A DNA stretch of 64,000 nucleotides from Chenopodium formosanum (GCA_024500155.1 CM044856.1:53258303-53322302), one strand, 5' to 3'; shown: positions 23,090 through 35,510, counted from the stretch's first letter. Numbers and translations: made by a program. Notes: generated by a model from the letters alone, not told the origin.

Positions 23090-24330
23090 TTCTTGGATCC
23101 TAGTATATGTTCAACAGTAAAAAAGAATTGGTTAAGCCATAATTGCCAAAGCAGGAGTCTCCCTTGCGCTTGCATGTTAGACAATTTTTTTTTTCACAAA
23201 ACCGAGCATGCCTTTGCAATCTGTTCTTAATAAGAACTGTTTAGGATCTAAGAAGATTAAGAACTTCTTGATCCCTCTAATAACTGCAAGGATTTCATTT
23301 TGCATTGTAGGATAGTTTAACTCAGCTTTATTAAAACTTCCACTGCTATATCTGCAAAGTTTTTCTCCTTCTTTGACTTTTAACACGACACTCCAGTGCT
23401 CATTACTAGCATCTGTTTCAAGGATTAAATCATCTTCACTAGTAGGTAGTGTTAGTACATGATGATCTTTACACATATCTTTTAAATTCTGAACAATTTT
23501 GGAATCACTTTCCTTCTAGTTCCAAGTTATTTCTTTCTTGAGTGTTTTTTTTTCCTTTTTTGTAATGGCTTTCTTAATAAAACAAGATTTTCTGTGAAAT
23601 CAAAAGCATAGGTTAAACATCCTAGAAACCTTTCTAGTTGTTTTCTATCTTCAATTTTATCTGGAAATTTTTCATTCTTTTCTAGAATATGTGTTTGCAG
23701 TATTATTTGTCCTGCTTTAATTTCTAATCCAAGAAACTCAATTTCTTTTTTATCATAAACACATTTATCTTTTCCAAGGATTATACAATGCTTTGCACAT
23801 TTTTGAGTTACTGCTTTAAGACCATTCTTATGTTGTTCTAAATCTTTTGAGAATATTAGAATATCATCTATATATACCAAACAACAATGATTAAGTTCTC
23901 TAAAACTATTATCCATTCTTCTCTGAAATATTTGTGGAGCATATTTTAATCCAAAAGGCATTACTAACCATTCATAATGCCCTTGAAGGCACTAAATGCA
24001 GTTAATGGAATGCTTTCCTCTTCCATTTTAACTTGCCCGTATCCACTCTTACAATCCATTTTAGAAAACCATGTGGCTCCTTGTATTCTATTAAAGAACA
24101 CAGTTTTATTAGAAATGTAATAGCCATAAAAAAACAATATTATCATTTAGCTGTTTATAATTAATGACTATTCTAGATTTACCTCTTTTTTCTTCTGCAT
24201 GATTTCTTACCATGAATGCTGGACTATTATGAGGATTTTTGCTATTCCTAATTATCTTTTTATTAAGCAATTCTTTTATTTGTTCATCAAACTCTTGAAT
24301 ATCTTCGTAGGTATAGACCATTTGTCTTAC
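23090..24330 (-). pseudogene. Pararetrovirus RT and RNase H remnant
   Basis: This region once copied the viral pregenome. RT: an N-terminal part at 24321-24109 with a SRIVINYKQLN motif, a middle part at 24146-23964 (shifted frame), and palm/thumb at 23961-23527 with MPFGLKYAPQIFQ and the catalytic YIDDI. RNase H: 23476-23177 with LETDASN and LRTDCKG, continuing in decayed form to about 23090 with a LLLWQLWLNQF-like motif. The catalytic residues seen are intact, but at least three frame changes and stops separate the pieces. Confidence 0.82.
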
Positions 24331-24499
24331 TCTAATAATCTTATTAGGATTTGTTAGAGTTGTCTTAGCAAATGCTTTATCCTTTTCTCAATGTTCTAAA
24401 GGATTTGTTGAATATAAGTTCTCACATAGTTTTTCTTGCTGCTTATTTAACTGATCTATTAATGACGATTCACACTCAGAAATTCTAAGTGCAACCTCT

Positions 24500-24980
24500 T
24501 GTTGTGTAGGAGTAACCCTATCACCACGCTGGTTGTGCGTAAATTCCATTGTCTACTGAGTATAAGTCTTTGTTATTTTTTGTATAGGAACAGAATTACC
24601 ATTAATAGTAAAGATTATTTGATAAATATTTTGAGTGCATGGAGAGTATAATCTTTGAAAATTATTTCCTATTATCATATCATGACTAGGCTAATCAGTT
24701 GCCCATAAAATATGAATATCACATTGAACTCCTCCAATTTCTATTGTTAAATCTTCAATTATCTCCGTATGCATCATGACACTATTATTAGTAATTCTAA
24801 CTTGCATAAGATTTTTGGCCTTTTTCCACAAGAATTTTGGAAATAATGATCTCTTTCAAAAACATGTAGAACAACCACTATAAATATATGCGCATAATTT
24901 TTATTTATTATAATCCTCAATGCATACATCAATTGGAATATAAATGAAATTAGGATTAGTACTAGATATTTCATTACAAG
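24500..24980 (-). pseudogene. Pararetrovirus protease remnant
   Basis: Minus-strand reading shows an IIGNNFQRLYSP-like segment near 24640-24690, typical of the C-terminal part of caulimovirid retropepsins, just upstream of RT. The active-site D-S/T-G could not be located with confidence. Stops interrupt the segment. Confidence 0.5.
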
Positions 24981-25165
24981 CTTCCATTTTCATATTAACT
25001 TCATCCTCATATATTGGTTCACTCACACTTTTGGTTTTATATCCAATTACCTTCCTTTGATCAATAGGATTATTTGGATCTTCATTTAACTCTAAATTAG
25101 AATATGATCCTATGTCAATGCTATGCCTTTCGATCCGGTAGTTTTAAGGCTTTTTTACTTTCATA

Positions 25166-25516
25166 TTATTCATTTAGTTGCTTTAGTAGAACTAATATTT
25201 CTTCTTCATCCTCTTCTGGCTTTTCATCACCTTGTTTTTTCATTCTTATGGTTGTTGAATTTTGTCTACTTAGACTTGGTGTTCTAAGACTCAGATTTCT
25301 CTGTATTTTAGGTTTTGTATTCATTCCAATATGAAGTAATCCTGATTCATCAATTAACATCTTACTTGATCTATTATTAATTGTAGGGTTCATAAAGAAT
25401 TCCTCCCACGTTTTTTCAATTTCAATTTCATTAGGATTTACTTTTATAGGTGTAATTTTCTTCTTAGGACCTCCTCCTTGCTCATATTTCTGATGGGTGT
25501 CATAAATGGCACCCAT
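25166..25516 (-). pseudogene. Pararetrovirus polyprotein segment, unassigned
   Basis: A 116-residue open stretch, charged and Lys/Glu-rich, ending in an acidic GDEKPEEDEEE segment. It lies upstream of the protease, where caulimovirid polyproteins carry movement or capsid regions, but I do not recognise a domain. It is cut at its start by the LTR beginning at 25518. Confidence 0.35.
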
Positions 25517-25517
25517 T

Positions 25518-26660
25518 TGATGAGAATTTAGGTTGATTTCATCCTCTTTTCATAGCTTTCTTGCTCAATAAATGCTAAGTTTTATGCTTTGTTGCTTAGT
25601 TTTACCTTTCCTATCTTATTTTGTAGTTTTTGTGTATTTCGTTGGTTTTCTAGCCTTTTCTCCTTTATTTGCTCTATTTCCTTGGTTGTAGGTATTGTAC
25701 GAGGTTTGGGTCTTGATATTGGTGATCTACTAAGGCGGAGAAAGCCTTTGGAGCAATCTCACGACATTTGGAAAGCTCAAGATGCAAGGAGGTGGAAATT
25801 CCAAGTCTTGGCTCTTGCGCTCTCATGCCGTGCTACCATTAAGAAGTGGTGTACCCACTAATCAAGCTAGAGCATTAGCTACTGCCACTCCTAGTGTTCA
25901 TCATCATCATCATAGTCATGTAACCTTAGCAAACGCACGAAGCCGCTAGAATTTCGAAGAAACCCAGAGAAGCGAGGGTGCATAGAGCTCGGGTGCGTGC
26001 GCACCACAAGGTGGCACGGGCGCACCATCCCTTGGCGCGGGCGCACCTCCCCATGGTGCTGGCGCGCCTCCTTGGGAATTTGTTGCTTGGATTTTGGTAT
26101 TTTCGCGCCTCTATAAATATCTTTGTAACCCAATTTTTAGGGCAAGTTTAGAATAAATTTCATATTACATTTTGATCATATTCTTAGATTAGTGGAGAGC
26201 TTCTCTCTCTAGTTTTAGGGTTAGTTTTAGGATTAGATTTTAGAGAGAGAAAGTGAGGAATTTCAATGGTGATTGAGAGATTGAAGCTTCAATGGTGACA
26301 ATTGTATTGGAGATCTTCTCTATTATCAATGAGCATTTCTAAACTCTATCTCATTTATCGTTTTGTTTAGTATTCATGTTTGGTTTATTTGATTTTGGTT
26401 TGAGTTTGTTGTTTGATCTTTGATTAGTTTAATTGTTCTTCTTAGATTGTTGATTCTTGTTTTCAATAGTTGTTTGTTGATTTGATGATGTTGTTAGAGT
26501 AGTTTCTTTGCTAGGGTGATGGTGAAGCTTATATGATGTGATGGATTGATGTAAATTGGGGATAATTGATGGAGTTGATGATGTGATTAAATTAGTTGAT
26601 TGAGTATGTGCATGTGTGTGTTTGATTTAGGCTTGACCCTAGTTATTCACACTAGATTGC
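25518..26660 (+). repeat. Truncated long LTR with CpG module
   Basis: It starts TGATGAGAATTTAGG at the break in the pararetrovirus (expected target duplication CCATT, 25513-25517). A CpG-rich GGGCGCACC/GGCGCG cluster at 25975-26080 lies just upstream of TATAAATA (26112-26119). A GAGAGCTTCTCTCTC + TAGGGTTAG segment near 26194-26225 also occurs in the solo LTR at 55821-58229, so the two LTRs are related. It is cut at 26660 by the E2 3' LTR. Superfamily not assigned, probably Ty3/gypsy. Confidence 0.65.
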
Positions 26661-28090
26661 TGTAAGGAGGGTGTTCCCATCGTAGGGATCCTTCTCCTTA
26701 GATTCCCATGGCTCTTTAAAGCCTAGGACTTTACACTTGTTAGGGTGTATTAGGATTTGAATTCCTGACTGTTTAGGTGACCTGTGAATTAGAGATGATT
26801 CTATCATATACGCTTTTTTGTAAGAAACAAGTAGGAGTCGCCAATGAGTTTTAGGAAAAACCCATAAACCTCGTTCATGCCTTTCTCTCAAGTAGAGTTC
26901 AAGGGATATTTAGCATGAATCATAAGTTTACCCATGCTCAAATTGGTCTAGAAAACCAGAAATGAGTTCGGGAGTGAGGGTACTAAGATCTCGTTCCCTT
27001 TAGAGGGGAATCGCAATCCTAGCCCTAGTGCGGCCTCTACTAGCTCTTCCTTCGCACAATTTCATTGCCAAACAATATATGCAACGTGATACTTAAAATC
27101 TATGTTAATTGATTTTATTTACACACATTAATTCACATAGGAATTACATCATAAGGTCATTATTCTTATTTAATCAAATTCGTGAAAAGAACAATAAAAT
27201 AAACAATATTCGCCTTGACTTAGGTGATCAACCAACAATTATTTTATTCAATTCTAATCTTGATTAACGAAAGAATACTATGTGAAATCAATTAATTTAT
27301 TATTTTAAAGGCGATCAAACAACACTAATTAATTAATTAAAGTTCTATTAAACAATAAAAATAATGGTGATTTAACTAAGTGCTCAGGAATTTACCACTT
27401 CTCTTTGCTAGATCTCATTTAGAACACTTATGGACTCCTTCTTGTTGGGGAATCTCCACCGTAGTAACAAAATATCGAAAAGGGTGAGTGTTTAGGACAA
27501 GAGGGTTTGGATGCACAAGTTTACAAGTATTCTGCCAGAGTTTCGGTTAATTTTCTGTCTGTTGAAGCCTCGGATTAGGGTCTTATTTATAGGGAATGAT
27601 TAGGTTTAGGGTTTAGAGCATTTTGCCGCAGCAGGTGTCGCGCGCGGTATACGCGCGCAACTATTTGTCTTGCGCGTTTCTCTATGGTAAGATTCGATTT
27701 TCCAATATTTTAATATTCTGAATCTTATGCGAGCGCATCTCTAAAAGTTGCGCGGCCTGCCGCGCGCAACTTAATAAGTTGCGCGCGACTGCTGAGCGCG
27801 ACTTTGTGAGATGCGCGCGATATTTTCCGCGGCAACTTTTATTTTAACCTAGACGCTCCTAAATCCGTCATTATTGGGTTTTAAGCACTGGCTTAAGCCT
27901 AATTATGATCGGGTTTGGTTAATTTTGACCTTATGTTGGCCTTTGTTCTTTTATCTAGGCTAGTCTTTTGTGTTTTGTGGCTTAACCAGTTATCCATAAG
28001 CATTCTTTACTTTGATCCAACACAAAGATGGTTTTATTTATTGTCATTGCACTTCCTGTCGGGACAAGAGGCTAAATGTAGATGTCTACA
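26661..28090 (-). repeat. 3' LTR of E2 (~1.43 kb)
   Basis: In element orientation it starts TGTAGACATC (28090) and ends CTCCTTACA (26661). It shares the GAGTCGCCAA and AAACC...GTTC landmarks with the E1/E3 LTRs, so the families are distantly related. A CpG module with CGCGCGCAACT palindromes at 27625-27840 precedes TATAAATAAG (27583-27591, minus strand). The left edge is less certain than the right. Confidence 0.75.
27583..27591 (-). promoter_or_regulatory. TATA box of E2 LTR
   Basis: The minus strand reads TATAAATAA, about 40 bp downstream of the CpG module at 27625-27840. Confidence 0.6.
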
Positions 28091-28103
28091 GGTAGCCTCC
28101 ACT
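28091..28103 (-). other. Polypurine-tract-like site of E2
   Basis: The minus strand reads AGTGGAGGCTACC directly before the LTR start. It is purine-rich only in part; the position fits plus-strand priming. Confidence 0.45.
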
Positions 28104-29450
28104 TTGATCGAGTCTAGAATAGACGATGATCTAAGTAGTCAAGGAAAAATTTGAGACTCATTCTGCGAAGTTCTCCAAGGTTAGAGAATCTTTCAGTAAG
28201 GTTTAAGGATGTCGAAACAGTCCTTGGTTCGCTAAGTTTTTGAAACAAATAGCTATTAAGGCTAGAAAAAGTTTCCCCTAGTCTTAATGCGCTTCAGAAT
28301 CTAGATTGATCCTTTGCAATTGTAGAATGCTTTTACAAGTAAAGGTGTTATGGGTGATGTCAAGTCATGAGAAGAGATTGGTTTTAAAAGAATAAAAGGG
28401 GATGATTTCCTCCCAATCATGTCATCGTTGGTCTAAAGTCCCTCGATATGTCATAGAAACTTTAGCCAGACTTTAACAAAGTAAAAAGAATGAAAAGGGG
28501 TTTTCGATATGCGAATCGAAAAGGGGGTCCGGTATTCGAGCCGGATGTCCATAAGATAGAAATACATGTCTCAGGATTGGAGGCATATATCCAAATCCAG
28601 TGAGAGAGAAGAAAGTCAGCAACTCTCTCAGCAGTTTTGTCCACAAGATGAGTACACGTGTCTCAGGACTGGGGGCACGTGACTACATGGGTGCGACATC
28701 GTTCTGTCGCTCTTTATACAGGGGGTGGACGAACACCCTAACTGTCCGATAAGTTATTAAGCTCACTAACTACCGTATTTGCTTCCCTTCACGAAGTGCC
28801 TGTTCATGAAGGTTCGGCGCGCCCGTCGACTCGTGAGCTAATGCCTACAATAAATAGTCTACCTTTTAGTTTTGAGAGGTAGATCTCGCAAAGCTTGGGC
28901 TGTGGTGCAATTTTACGCAACACCTACGCCGTACAATTTTACGCTGTACGCTACGCCATTTGCATTTTTACACTGCATGAAAACGCCTTCCTTTTGGTTT
29001 GTACGTGAAAAAGAAGAAAACCCGGACACTTATATCGTCAGTACCGTAAAATGACAAACCTTTCTATGGGTGCTTCAAGGTAAAGCACCACCACGGAATG
29101 TCTTAAGGCACGCTTACGAAAAACGTTCAAAACGTATGCTTGGGGAAGGCACAAAGCACGGTGTGCATGCAAAGATGATGCAAAAATCTATCAAAGAAGA
29201 ACATAAACTACACATGCAAAGCAATTTAAAAAGGATTTTGATAATTCACGCGCTATTACATCTAATAACGAGTGAAAACCATTGAAAAATGATTAAACGG
29301 ATCAAAATCTGGATACCGGTCGTTTTAGTGACAGTATCCGCGTGCAACTCAGTAGGCCGCGCTGGCCATGCGCGCACATCTTTCTGAGTTACGCTCGTGT
29401 GTCACGCGCAACTTCTGAAGTTGCCCGCGACATTCAGTTCAGCAAAAAGA
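28104..29450 (-). other. E2 3' non-coding region
   Basis: No coding domain. Two diverged copies, ~92 bp apart, share TCCAYAAGAT...TGTCTCAGGAYTGG (28548-28590 and 28640-28682). AATTTTACGC-type short repeats lie at 28908-28965. A GTTGCGCGCG-related cluster lies at 29340-29440, just before the + strand spliced transcript inferred at 29450. Confidence 0.5.
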
Positions 29451-30577
29451 AAATCGCAGAAGCAATTTTTCACTTCGCTTTCTCTCTCTTTCCTTCCTCC
29501 ATTTTCGCCCCTTTCTCTCTCTATTGAGCTCGGATTTTCGTGATTTTCGAAGCTGAAGGAAGAAAATTTTGTTCTTAATTCATTTTTTCCATAATCCAAT
29601 GTAAGTCTTTTGCCATTTTTTGCTCTTTTTTGGCTGAATTCGAACGATTTTTGAATCGTTAAACCCCAATTTTCGAATTTGGGGTTTTTCGATTTCGTCT
29701 ATTATTCTTGAAATTATTTGTTCCATGTTGTCATGCTGTACTTAAGGAGTATTTTGCAACAAATTTCATGAAAAAATGGTTAAGTATTGAACCTTGTATG
29801 AGCATTTCTTCGCTTAAGTTCGTTCTTGCCTTTTTTTTGCTTGAATTCTGCTTGAATTTGTTTTTTTCTTGCTCATTTTGGTTATACTTGTTGATTATGA
29901 AGTAGATTATAGTATTAGAACTAACATTACTTTCATAATTCATATTTTGTAAATTTTAAAATTGAAAAATGGCGCGAAGTAGATACTTAGTTTGTTTTTG
30001 CCATATTCGAACTTCAAGATTGTTTGGTAGACAATAATTGCGTTTTGTTGTTACTATTATTCGCCTGAAAATAATTGATACCTTGAGATTTTGAAATATA
30101 ATCTCTTGAATACTTAGTTGAAACTTGTATAAGATGGCTTTTGTGGGTGTTTAAAAGCCCAATTTACTGAGTTTAATTGCAGGATCGTAGCCCCCAAGCA
30201 TGGGTGGTATTTGATTTTCGTGTTTCATCCTATCAGTAGCCGTTATGCTGCCGAAATGGATCTAGAACATGTTTATTAGCTTAGTTTAGAAAGTAAACTA
30301 ATAGAGAAACCTCGTTTATCATAGCATGGACTCGCCTCCATTCTTCGATGCTGTGGAGATTTTAGTAGGTCCTGACGAGGTAGTTGGGTGCCTCCTTCAG
30401 TGGAGATCACGTATATCGATGCCGTTGGATCGGTAATTTGTGAGATCCTTCCAGCAGCGGAGGATGATGAGGGGATACCGTTTGTTCCTGAGACGGTTGA
30501 GTCGATATGTCCTTTTGTATATGTACTTAAAATACTTCTATTTTTTTTTCATATACTTTTTAGGGTAATTTTACCCT

Positions 30578-30660
30578 GCCACGTGGCCCAATCAGAGGGT
30601 GACACGTGTCAGCCTCAGGATGGCCCAAAGTGGACCAATCCCTGCTTGACACGTGTCATC
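30578..30660 (+). promoter_or_regulatory. G-box cluster in E4 LTR
   Basis: CCACGTGG, GACACGTGTC and a second GACACGTGTC occur within about 80 bp, 120-200 bp upstream of the TATA box. CACGTG is the plant G-box/ABRE core bound by bZIP and bHLH factors. In the 3' LTR the second box has mutated to ACACATGT. Confidence 0.6.
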
Positions 30661-30781
30661 CCCGAAGTTAAGGGAAAAAAGGCGGCCTTCAGGCCCAAAT
30701 CCCGAGAAAGCCGCAATGCGGCGCAACCCACCAATGATTAGGGATCAATGACCTAATCAGGGGCACAAATCCCGAGAACCC

Positions 30782-30789
30782 TATAAATA
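30782..30789 (+). promoter_or_regulatory. TATA box of E4 LTR
   Basis: TATAAATA. The 3' LTR equivalent at 45373-45379 has lost one A (TATAATA). Confidence 0.7.
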
Positions 30790-31048
30790 GGGAGATTTCC
30801 CTCTTTTGGAGAGCACGTTTTACCATTTTTTATTACACACTGTCCCTGTGATAGAGACATCTGAGCTTGGAATCCGAGCAGATATCCACCTAAATTTTCG
30901 TACTCTTTATTCCTTTTCAAGTTACTTACTTGACCGTCGGAGGCGGAGCTCCAACCACCCGGAGTCTCCGTTATTTTGCAAGTACAACTCAAGCCGGATC
31001 AGTTTCCGTGTTGTAACTCTCCCGAGGGACAAAAACACCCAAAACATT

Positions 31049-31066
31049 TGGCGCCGTCTGTGGGGA
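31049..31066 (+). other. Primer binding site of E4
   Basis: TGGCGCCGTCTGTGGGGA lies 2 bp after the LTR. It is a primer-site form common in plant Ty3/gypsy elements; tRNA identity not assigned. Confidence 0.85.
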
Positions 31067-31079
31067 GAGTACCTCGAAG

Positions 31080-32909
31080 ATGTTTCAAGAGTCTGTACCA
31101 CCCCCTAACCGTCCGGGCGATGACCCAGAAGTCTTTACAGACCATGAAGATGAGGATCTTCAAGTCGAAATCTTTACAGCCAATGATGGCTCTCTCATAA
31201 CCAAGCGCATCCGGCCCAGAGACACTCTGGAGCAGGGTGCCTCCCAGGCGGGTACAAGCCGACCCTCCGGGCAGCCAGAAGGGGAAACCCAAACGGCAAC
31301 TGGATCAGCCCCTGTCACCCAAGACGAACTCATGAGATTCATGACCAGTTTCAAGGGTGAAATTAAAGAGCTGATCACCCAAAGCCGGGCTGGCCCAAGT
31401 AAAGGTCAGTCGGCGAAAAAGACTCCTCCAGAGAAGGGGAAGTTAGTCAGAGACCGGCAGCCCACTCCTCATCCAAAGGAGAAGGCAGCCGGGACCATTG
31501 ATTGGTAAAAAATTCTCCTTCTCAAGAGGAACAACAACACCCACCGGACTCAGCAGCCGGTGGGAAGTAAAAAATCAATTCCTGATGCCCGGGAAATAAT
31601 CAATCGGAAGAGGAATCAACAGCTGTCTGAGTCGGCTTCAACATCGAACATTCCAGACAGCTTCAACAACACTATTGCAGGGAATTCTCTCTCTCTACAT
31701 GGGAGCCAGATAGGCGGTAACACCGTCCATTCTAGCCCTCATATGATTGGAGCTGTGCCATATGTGCCTACTCAGGCTTACGGACAGTATCCCCCTCACT
31801 TCATGCAACCAGCTCTCTTTGGAGGTCAGGCGGCATATCAAAATGTCCGGCAATTGGACTGGCAGCTCTGTCTGCTACGCCTGACGTTCACCCGGGAGAT
31901 AACCAAGGCGGCCCAGCCGACCAAGGTTAAGAATGTGTTGGTTGGTACCTATGTTGGTACCACCAATCCGGAAGACCACCTCATGGCTTACACCAACCTC
32001 ATGTATCTGCAGGGGTTAGATGATGCCACTTGGTGTCGGTGCTTCCCGGCTACATTGAAGGGCATTGCCCAACAATGGTTTGGCAACTAGCCAGCCGGGT
32101 CCATCGATAGTTTCAGGAAGCTCGCCTTCCTGCTTGCTTCCAACTTCTCAATGAACATCCCTGCTAAGAAAACAAGCCTTGATCTGAGCACTGTTATGCA
32201 AGGAGAGAGAGAAGGGCTGCGCTCATATGTCAGGCGGTTCAATCTGATAAGAATTCAGATTCAAGGACTGTCTGACGAGGTAGCTTTTTCAGACTTTTTC
32301 AAGGGTCTGAGAGACGGGTCGACTTTTAAGTTCGTCCTAGTCAGAAAAGGGGCTTTCACCTTACAGGCGGCCCTGAGGGAGGCGGAAAGCTACATTCAAG
32401 CTACCGACCTCTGCTCGCCTGGTAGCTAGTCGGACTCCAAGAAGTCCGACAAACAGAAAGACAGCCGGTCAGCTCAGCCGGCCAAAAACAAAGAAGAAAG
32501 CAAGAAAAGAAAAGAAGTCTGGGCGGTTACTGACTCTGACCAGCCGTCCAAGAAGAAAAAGAAAGAGTTTAAACCGTACGTTCCCAAGTACGAGTTTAAT
32601 AAAGACTACAACTCCATCCTCATGGAGGTAAAGGACCGGTTGTCCATTGAAAAGCCGAATCCAATGAAGAGTTCTGTTCAGTCACGGAACAAAAATAAAT
32701 TCTGTCAATTCCATGAGGTTGGCCATGACACCAACGACTGCTTTAGTCTTCAGCGGACGTTGGACTGTCTGGCCGACAAAGGGCTGTTGAAGTCCTACAT
32801 TTCTAAGTCCCCAGCTGGGGCAAAAAAGAAAAACAAGGGTCAGTCCTCCAAGACTACCCCCAGCCTGCTAGTAGTTCGGATACTGACAAGGATACGGTCT
32901 ACACTTTAG
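31080..32909 (+). pseudogene. gag: E4 gag region
   Basis: Starts MFQESVPPPNRPGDD. An acidic, Pro-rich N-terminus leads into the Retrotrans_gag region at 31830-32400 (MYLQGLDDATWCRCFPATL; QQWFGN; a segment with TVMQGEREGLRSYVRRFNLI). A basic KKKKKEF-type linker follows, then a zinc knuckle CQFHEVGHDTNDC (32703-32741, Cx2Hx4Hx4C spacing). Three stops fall inside. Confidence 0.88.
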
Positions 32910-32954
32910 CAGGCGGGTTCTCATGTGATGCCTACCATCCGGGGCACCAAGAGC

Positions 32955-33632
32955 CATCTTCGAAAGATGGTCAAAGATGATGACGAGCAGGCGTCTGCAA
33001 GCTCCTCTTTCCCAGACGTCTTGATCACTGAGAAGGATAGGGGCAGCGTCCGCCGTCCGCATGATGACCCGGTTGTCATTGAATGTAAGGTGGCCAACCA
33101 ATTGGTTGGACGGATCCTTATAGACACCAGTAGTTCCTCAGACATCATTAGTCTCCGTTGCCTGCAAAAGTTGAAATACAATGTCAGCAGCATGCATCCG
33201 GTCACCCACCCCTTGGTTGGTTTTTGGGGTGGGATGGTCTACCCAGCCGGTAAAATTGACCTACCCATCCGGCTGGGAGAAAAAGGCCAGGGACGACATA
33301 TTGTCGTCAGATTCTTGGTCGTTGAGGAGTTGACCGCCTACAACATTATCCTTGGCCGGCCAACCCTCAATGTAGCCAAGGCAGTAATCATCCCGTCTCT
33401 GATTCTCATAAAATATGAGAGGGATGACGGCTCTGTTAGTTCTCTGAATGGGGATCAAAAGACGGCCCGAGAGTGCTATCTCTCAGCCGTCCGAGACACT
33501 GTGGCCCCAGGCGGCCAGGAACCAATAGACCTTGACAATGTCAAGGATGCCGATCCAGCACCTGCCCCACCAGCAGCCGGAAAGAAAAGAAAGACACCTC
33601 TGCTGGTGGAGGTGAAGAAAGAGAAAAAATAG
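32955..33632 (+). pseudogene. E4 aspartic protease
   Basis: Retropepsin that cleaves the polyprotein. The active-site region reads LIDTSSSSDI where the family has D-T/S-G-S-S; the catalytic Gly is Ser, so activity is doubtful. A downstream ILGRPTLN matches the conserved ILG-R motif. The segment ends in a basic tail before TAG 33630. Confidence 0.85.
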
Positions 33633-33740
33633 CAATCACTGACCGGTGAACGGTCAGATGAGCTCCGTCTCCAACTGGCTAGTGAAAGCATTGATCTCGT
33701 TCTGGATGACAGTCGTCCAGAACGTACTGTAAAGGTTAGG

Positions 33741-35100
33741 ATGGTTGCTCATGCTACTTTGGGTGCAAGCTTGCACCTTCTAATGAAGGAATTCAAAGAC
33801 ATTTTTGCCTTTGAAGTGGACCCCAAAAATAAGCCAATCCGGCAGAAGAAAAGAAACCACGGTGAGGAAAGAAGTCAGGCGGCAGCTGTCGAAGTCAAAA
33901 AGCTGCTAAACGCCAGGTTCATTCGACCTTGTAATTTCCCCGACTAGGTAGCCAATGTGGTCCTTGTTAAGAAACCAAATGGGACCTGGCGCATGTGTGT
34001 TGATTACACAGACCTCAACAAGGCGTGTCCAAAGGACAGTTACCCGCTTCCAAAGATCGATAGTCTGGTCGACTCTACAGCCGGTCACGCCTTGAAGAGC
34101 TTTATGGATGCCTACTCCGGCTTCCATTAGATACCCCTGTGGAAAAAGGATCAAGAGAAGACGGCCTTCGTCACTGATCAGGGGTTATTCTGTTACACTG
34201 TGATGCCGTTTGGCTTGAAAAATGCGCTTGCCACTTTCCAACGGATGATTAATACGGTCTTCATTAATCAAATTGGGAGGAATGTGGAGGCGCATATTGA
34301 TGACATGATAGTCAAATCAAAGCTACAGACGGATCACCTTGCTGATCTCCGAGAAACATTCACCACCCTCAGGCGACATAAGGTCATGTTAAATCCAAAT
34401 AAATGCGTCTTTGGTGTTGAGTCTGGGAAGTTTCTCGGATTCTTGATTGATCAAAGAGGGATAGAGGCTAACCCCGAAAAGATACAGGCGTTAATTGAAA
34501 TGAAGTCACCCCGTTCTGTCAGGGAAGTTCAGAGACTCACCGGTTGTCTGGCCGCCTTGGGGAGGTTCCTCAGCCGGTCAGGCGACAAATGCCTCTACTT
34601 CTTCCAAGCAATCAGGAAGAAGACCAGATTTGAATGGGGGGATGATGCTGAGGCGGCGTTCCAGAGGTTGAAAGAGCATTTACATTCTCTACCTAGTTTG
34701 GTCAGTCCTTTGCCTAGGGAGACGTTGTACATGTATTTAGCCATCTCAGATCATGCCCTCAGTGCCGTTCTCCTTGCTGAGCGAGACGGCGTGCAGCTCC
34801 AGGTTTACTTCATTAGCCATGTTCTTAAAAATGCTGAACTCCGGTACCCCATGGTTGAAAATTTTGGCCTTGTTTTGTATATGGCATTCAAAAAATTGAA
34901 GCCTTACTTTTTGGCACATCCGGTGGTGATTTACACTGACCAGCCACTCAAGCGGCTAATGTCCACCTTGGATTCATCCGGGAGAATGTTTAAATGGGCT
35001 ATTGAAATGCAAAGCCTTGAAATTACTTACGAACCAAGAAAAGCAGTGAAAGGTCAGGCGTTTGCCGACTTCATTGTTGAAATGACCCGTCCGATGGCTC
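33741..35100 (+). pseudogene. E4 reverse transcriptase and RNase H
   Basis: RT: the N-terminal segment with FKDIFAFEVDP starts near 33790, a WRMCVDYTDLNKACPKD motif is at 33988-34038, MPFGLKNALATFQ at 34203, and the catalytic box reads HIDDM (family YVDDM; both Asp kept, Tyr replaced). Stops at 33945 and 34128. RNase H follows at about 34630-35090 (AISDHALSAVL, IYTDQPLKRL). Confidence 0.9.
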
Positions 35101-35117
35101 CGGATAATCTTGATCAG

Positions 35118-35510
35118 GTTTGGAAACTTTACATAGACGGGAGCTCTACAAAGAACGGCTGTGGTGCAGGCGTAATCTACGAGTCTCCTGAAGGGGACAG
35201 ATTTGAGTATGCACTACGCTTCAAGTTTCAGGCCTCTAACAATGAGGCGGAATATGAAGCCCTGCTAGCCGGCATTCGCATGTGTAAGGCGGCAGGGGCC
35301 ATGAAAATTGACGCCTACTCTGATTCCCAATTGGTTGTTAGCCAGTATGAGGGAAGCTATGAGGCTACTCATCCGACTATGATCAAATATCTTCAGGCAG
35401 TCAAGGAAGAGGCTGGGGCACTTGAGGAATTCCGGCTGAATCAAGTGCTTAGGTCGGAAAACAACTAGGCAGATGCATTGTCAAAACTGGCGTCTTCCGC
35501 CTGCCATGAT
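35118..35510 (+). pseudogene. E4 second, archaeal-type RNase H
   Basis: It starts WKLYIDGSSTKNGCGAG with later NNEAEYEALLAG and AYSDSQLVVSQ motifs, supplying the D-E-D catalytic residues; a TAG at 35466 precedes ADALSKLAS. This additional RNase H is a marker of the Tat lineage. Confidence 0.88.

Larger units (their letters stand above)
22570..25517 (-). mobile_element. Endogenous pararetrovirus fragment (Caulimoviridae), decayed
   Basis: A minus-strand remnant with protease tail, reverse transcriptase and RNase H in viral order, broken by many stops and shifts. The family is indicated by the YIDDILIFS motif and a caulimovirid-type RNase H segment with SSGSF and LRTDCKG motifs. No integrase follows RNase H, which separates it from Ty3/gypsy. 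The right edge is cut at 25517 by a long LTR. The left side continues across the E3 insertion into 13304-14010. It is too degraded to express a functional protein. Genus not assigned. Confidence 0.82.
30557..31046 (+). repeat. 5' LTR of E4 (490 bp)
   Basis: It starts TTTTTAGGG where the 3' LTR has TGTTTAGGG (one change in the terminal TG) and ends CCCAAAACA. It contains three CACGTG cores (near 30581, 30603 and 30650), TATAAATA at 30782-30789 and a leader with a CCGAGGGACAAAAACACC end. Confidence 0.95.
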
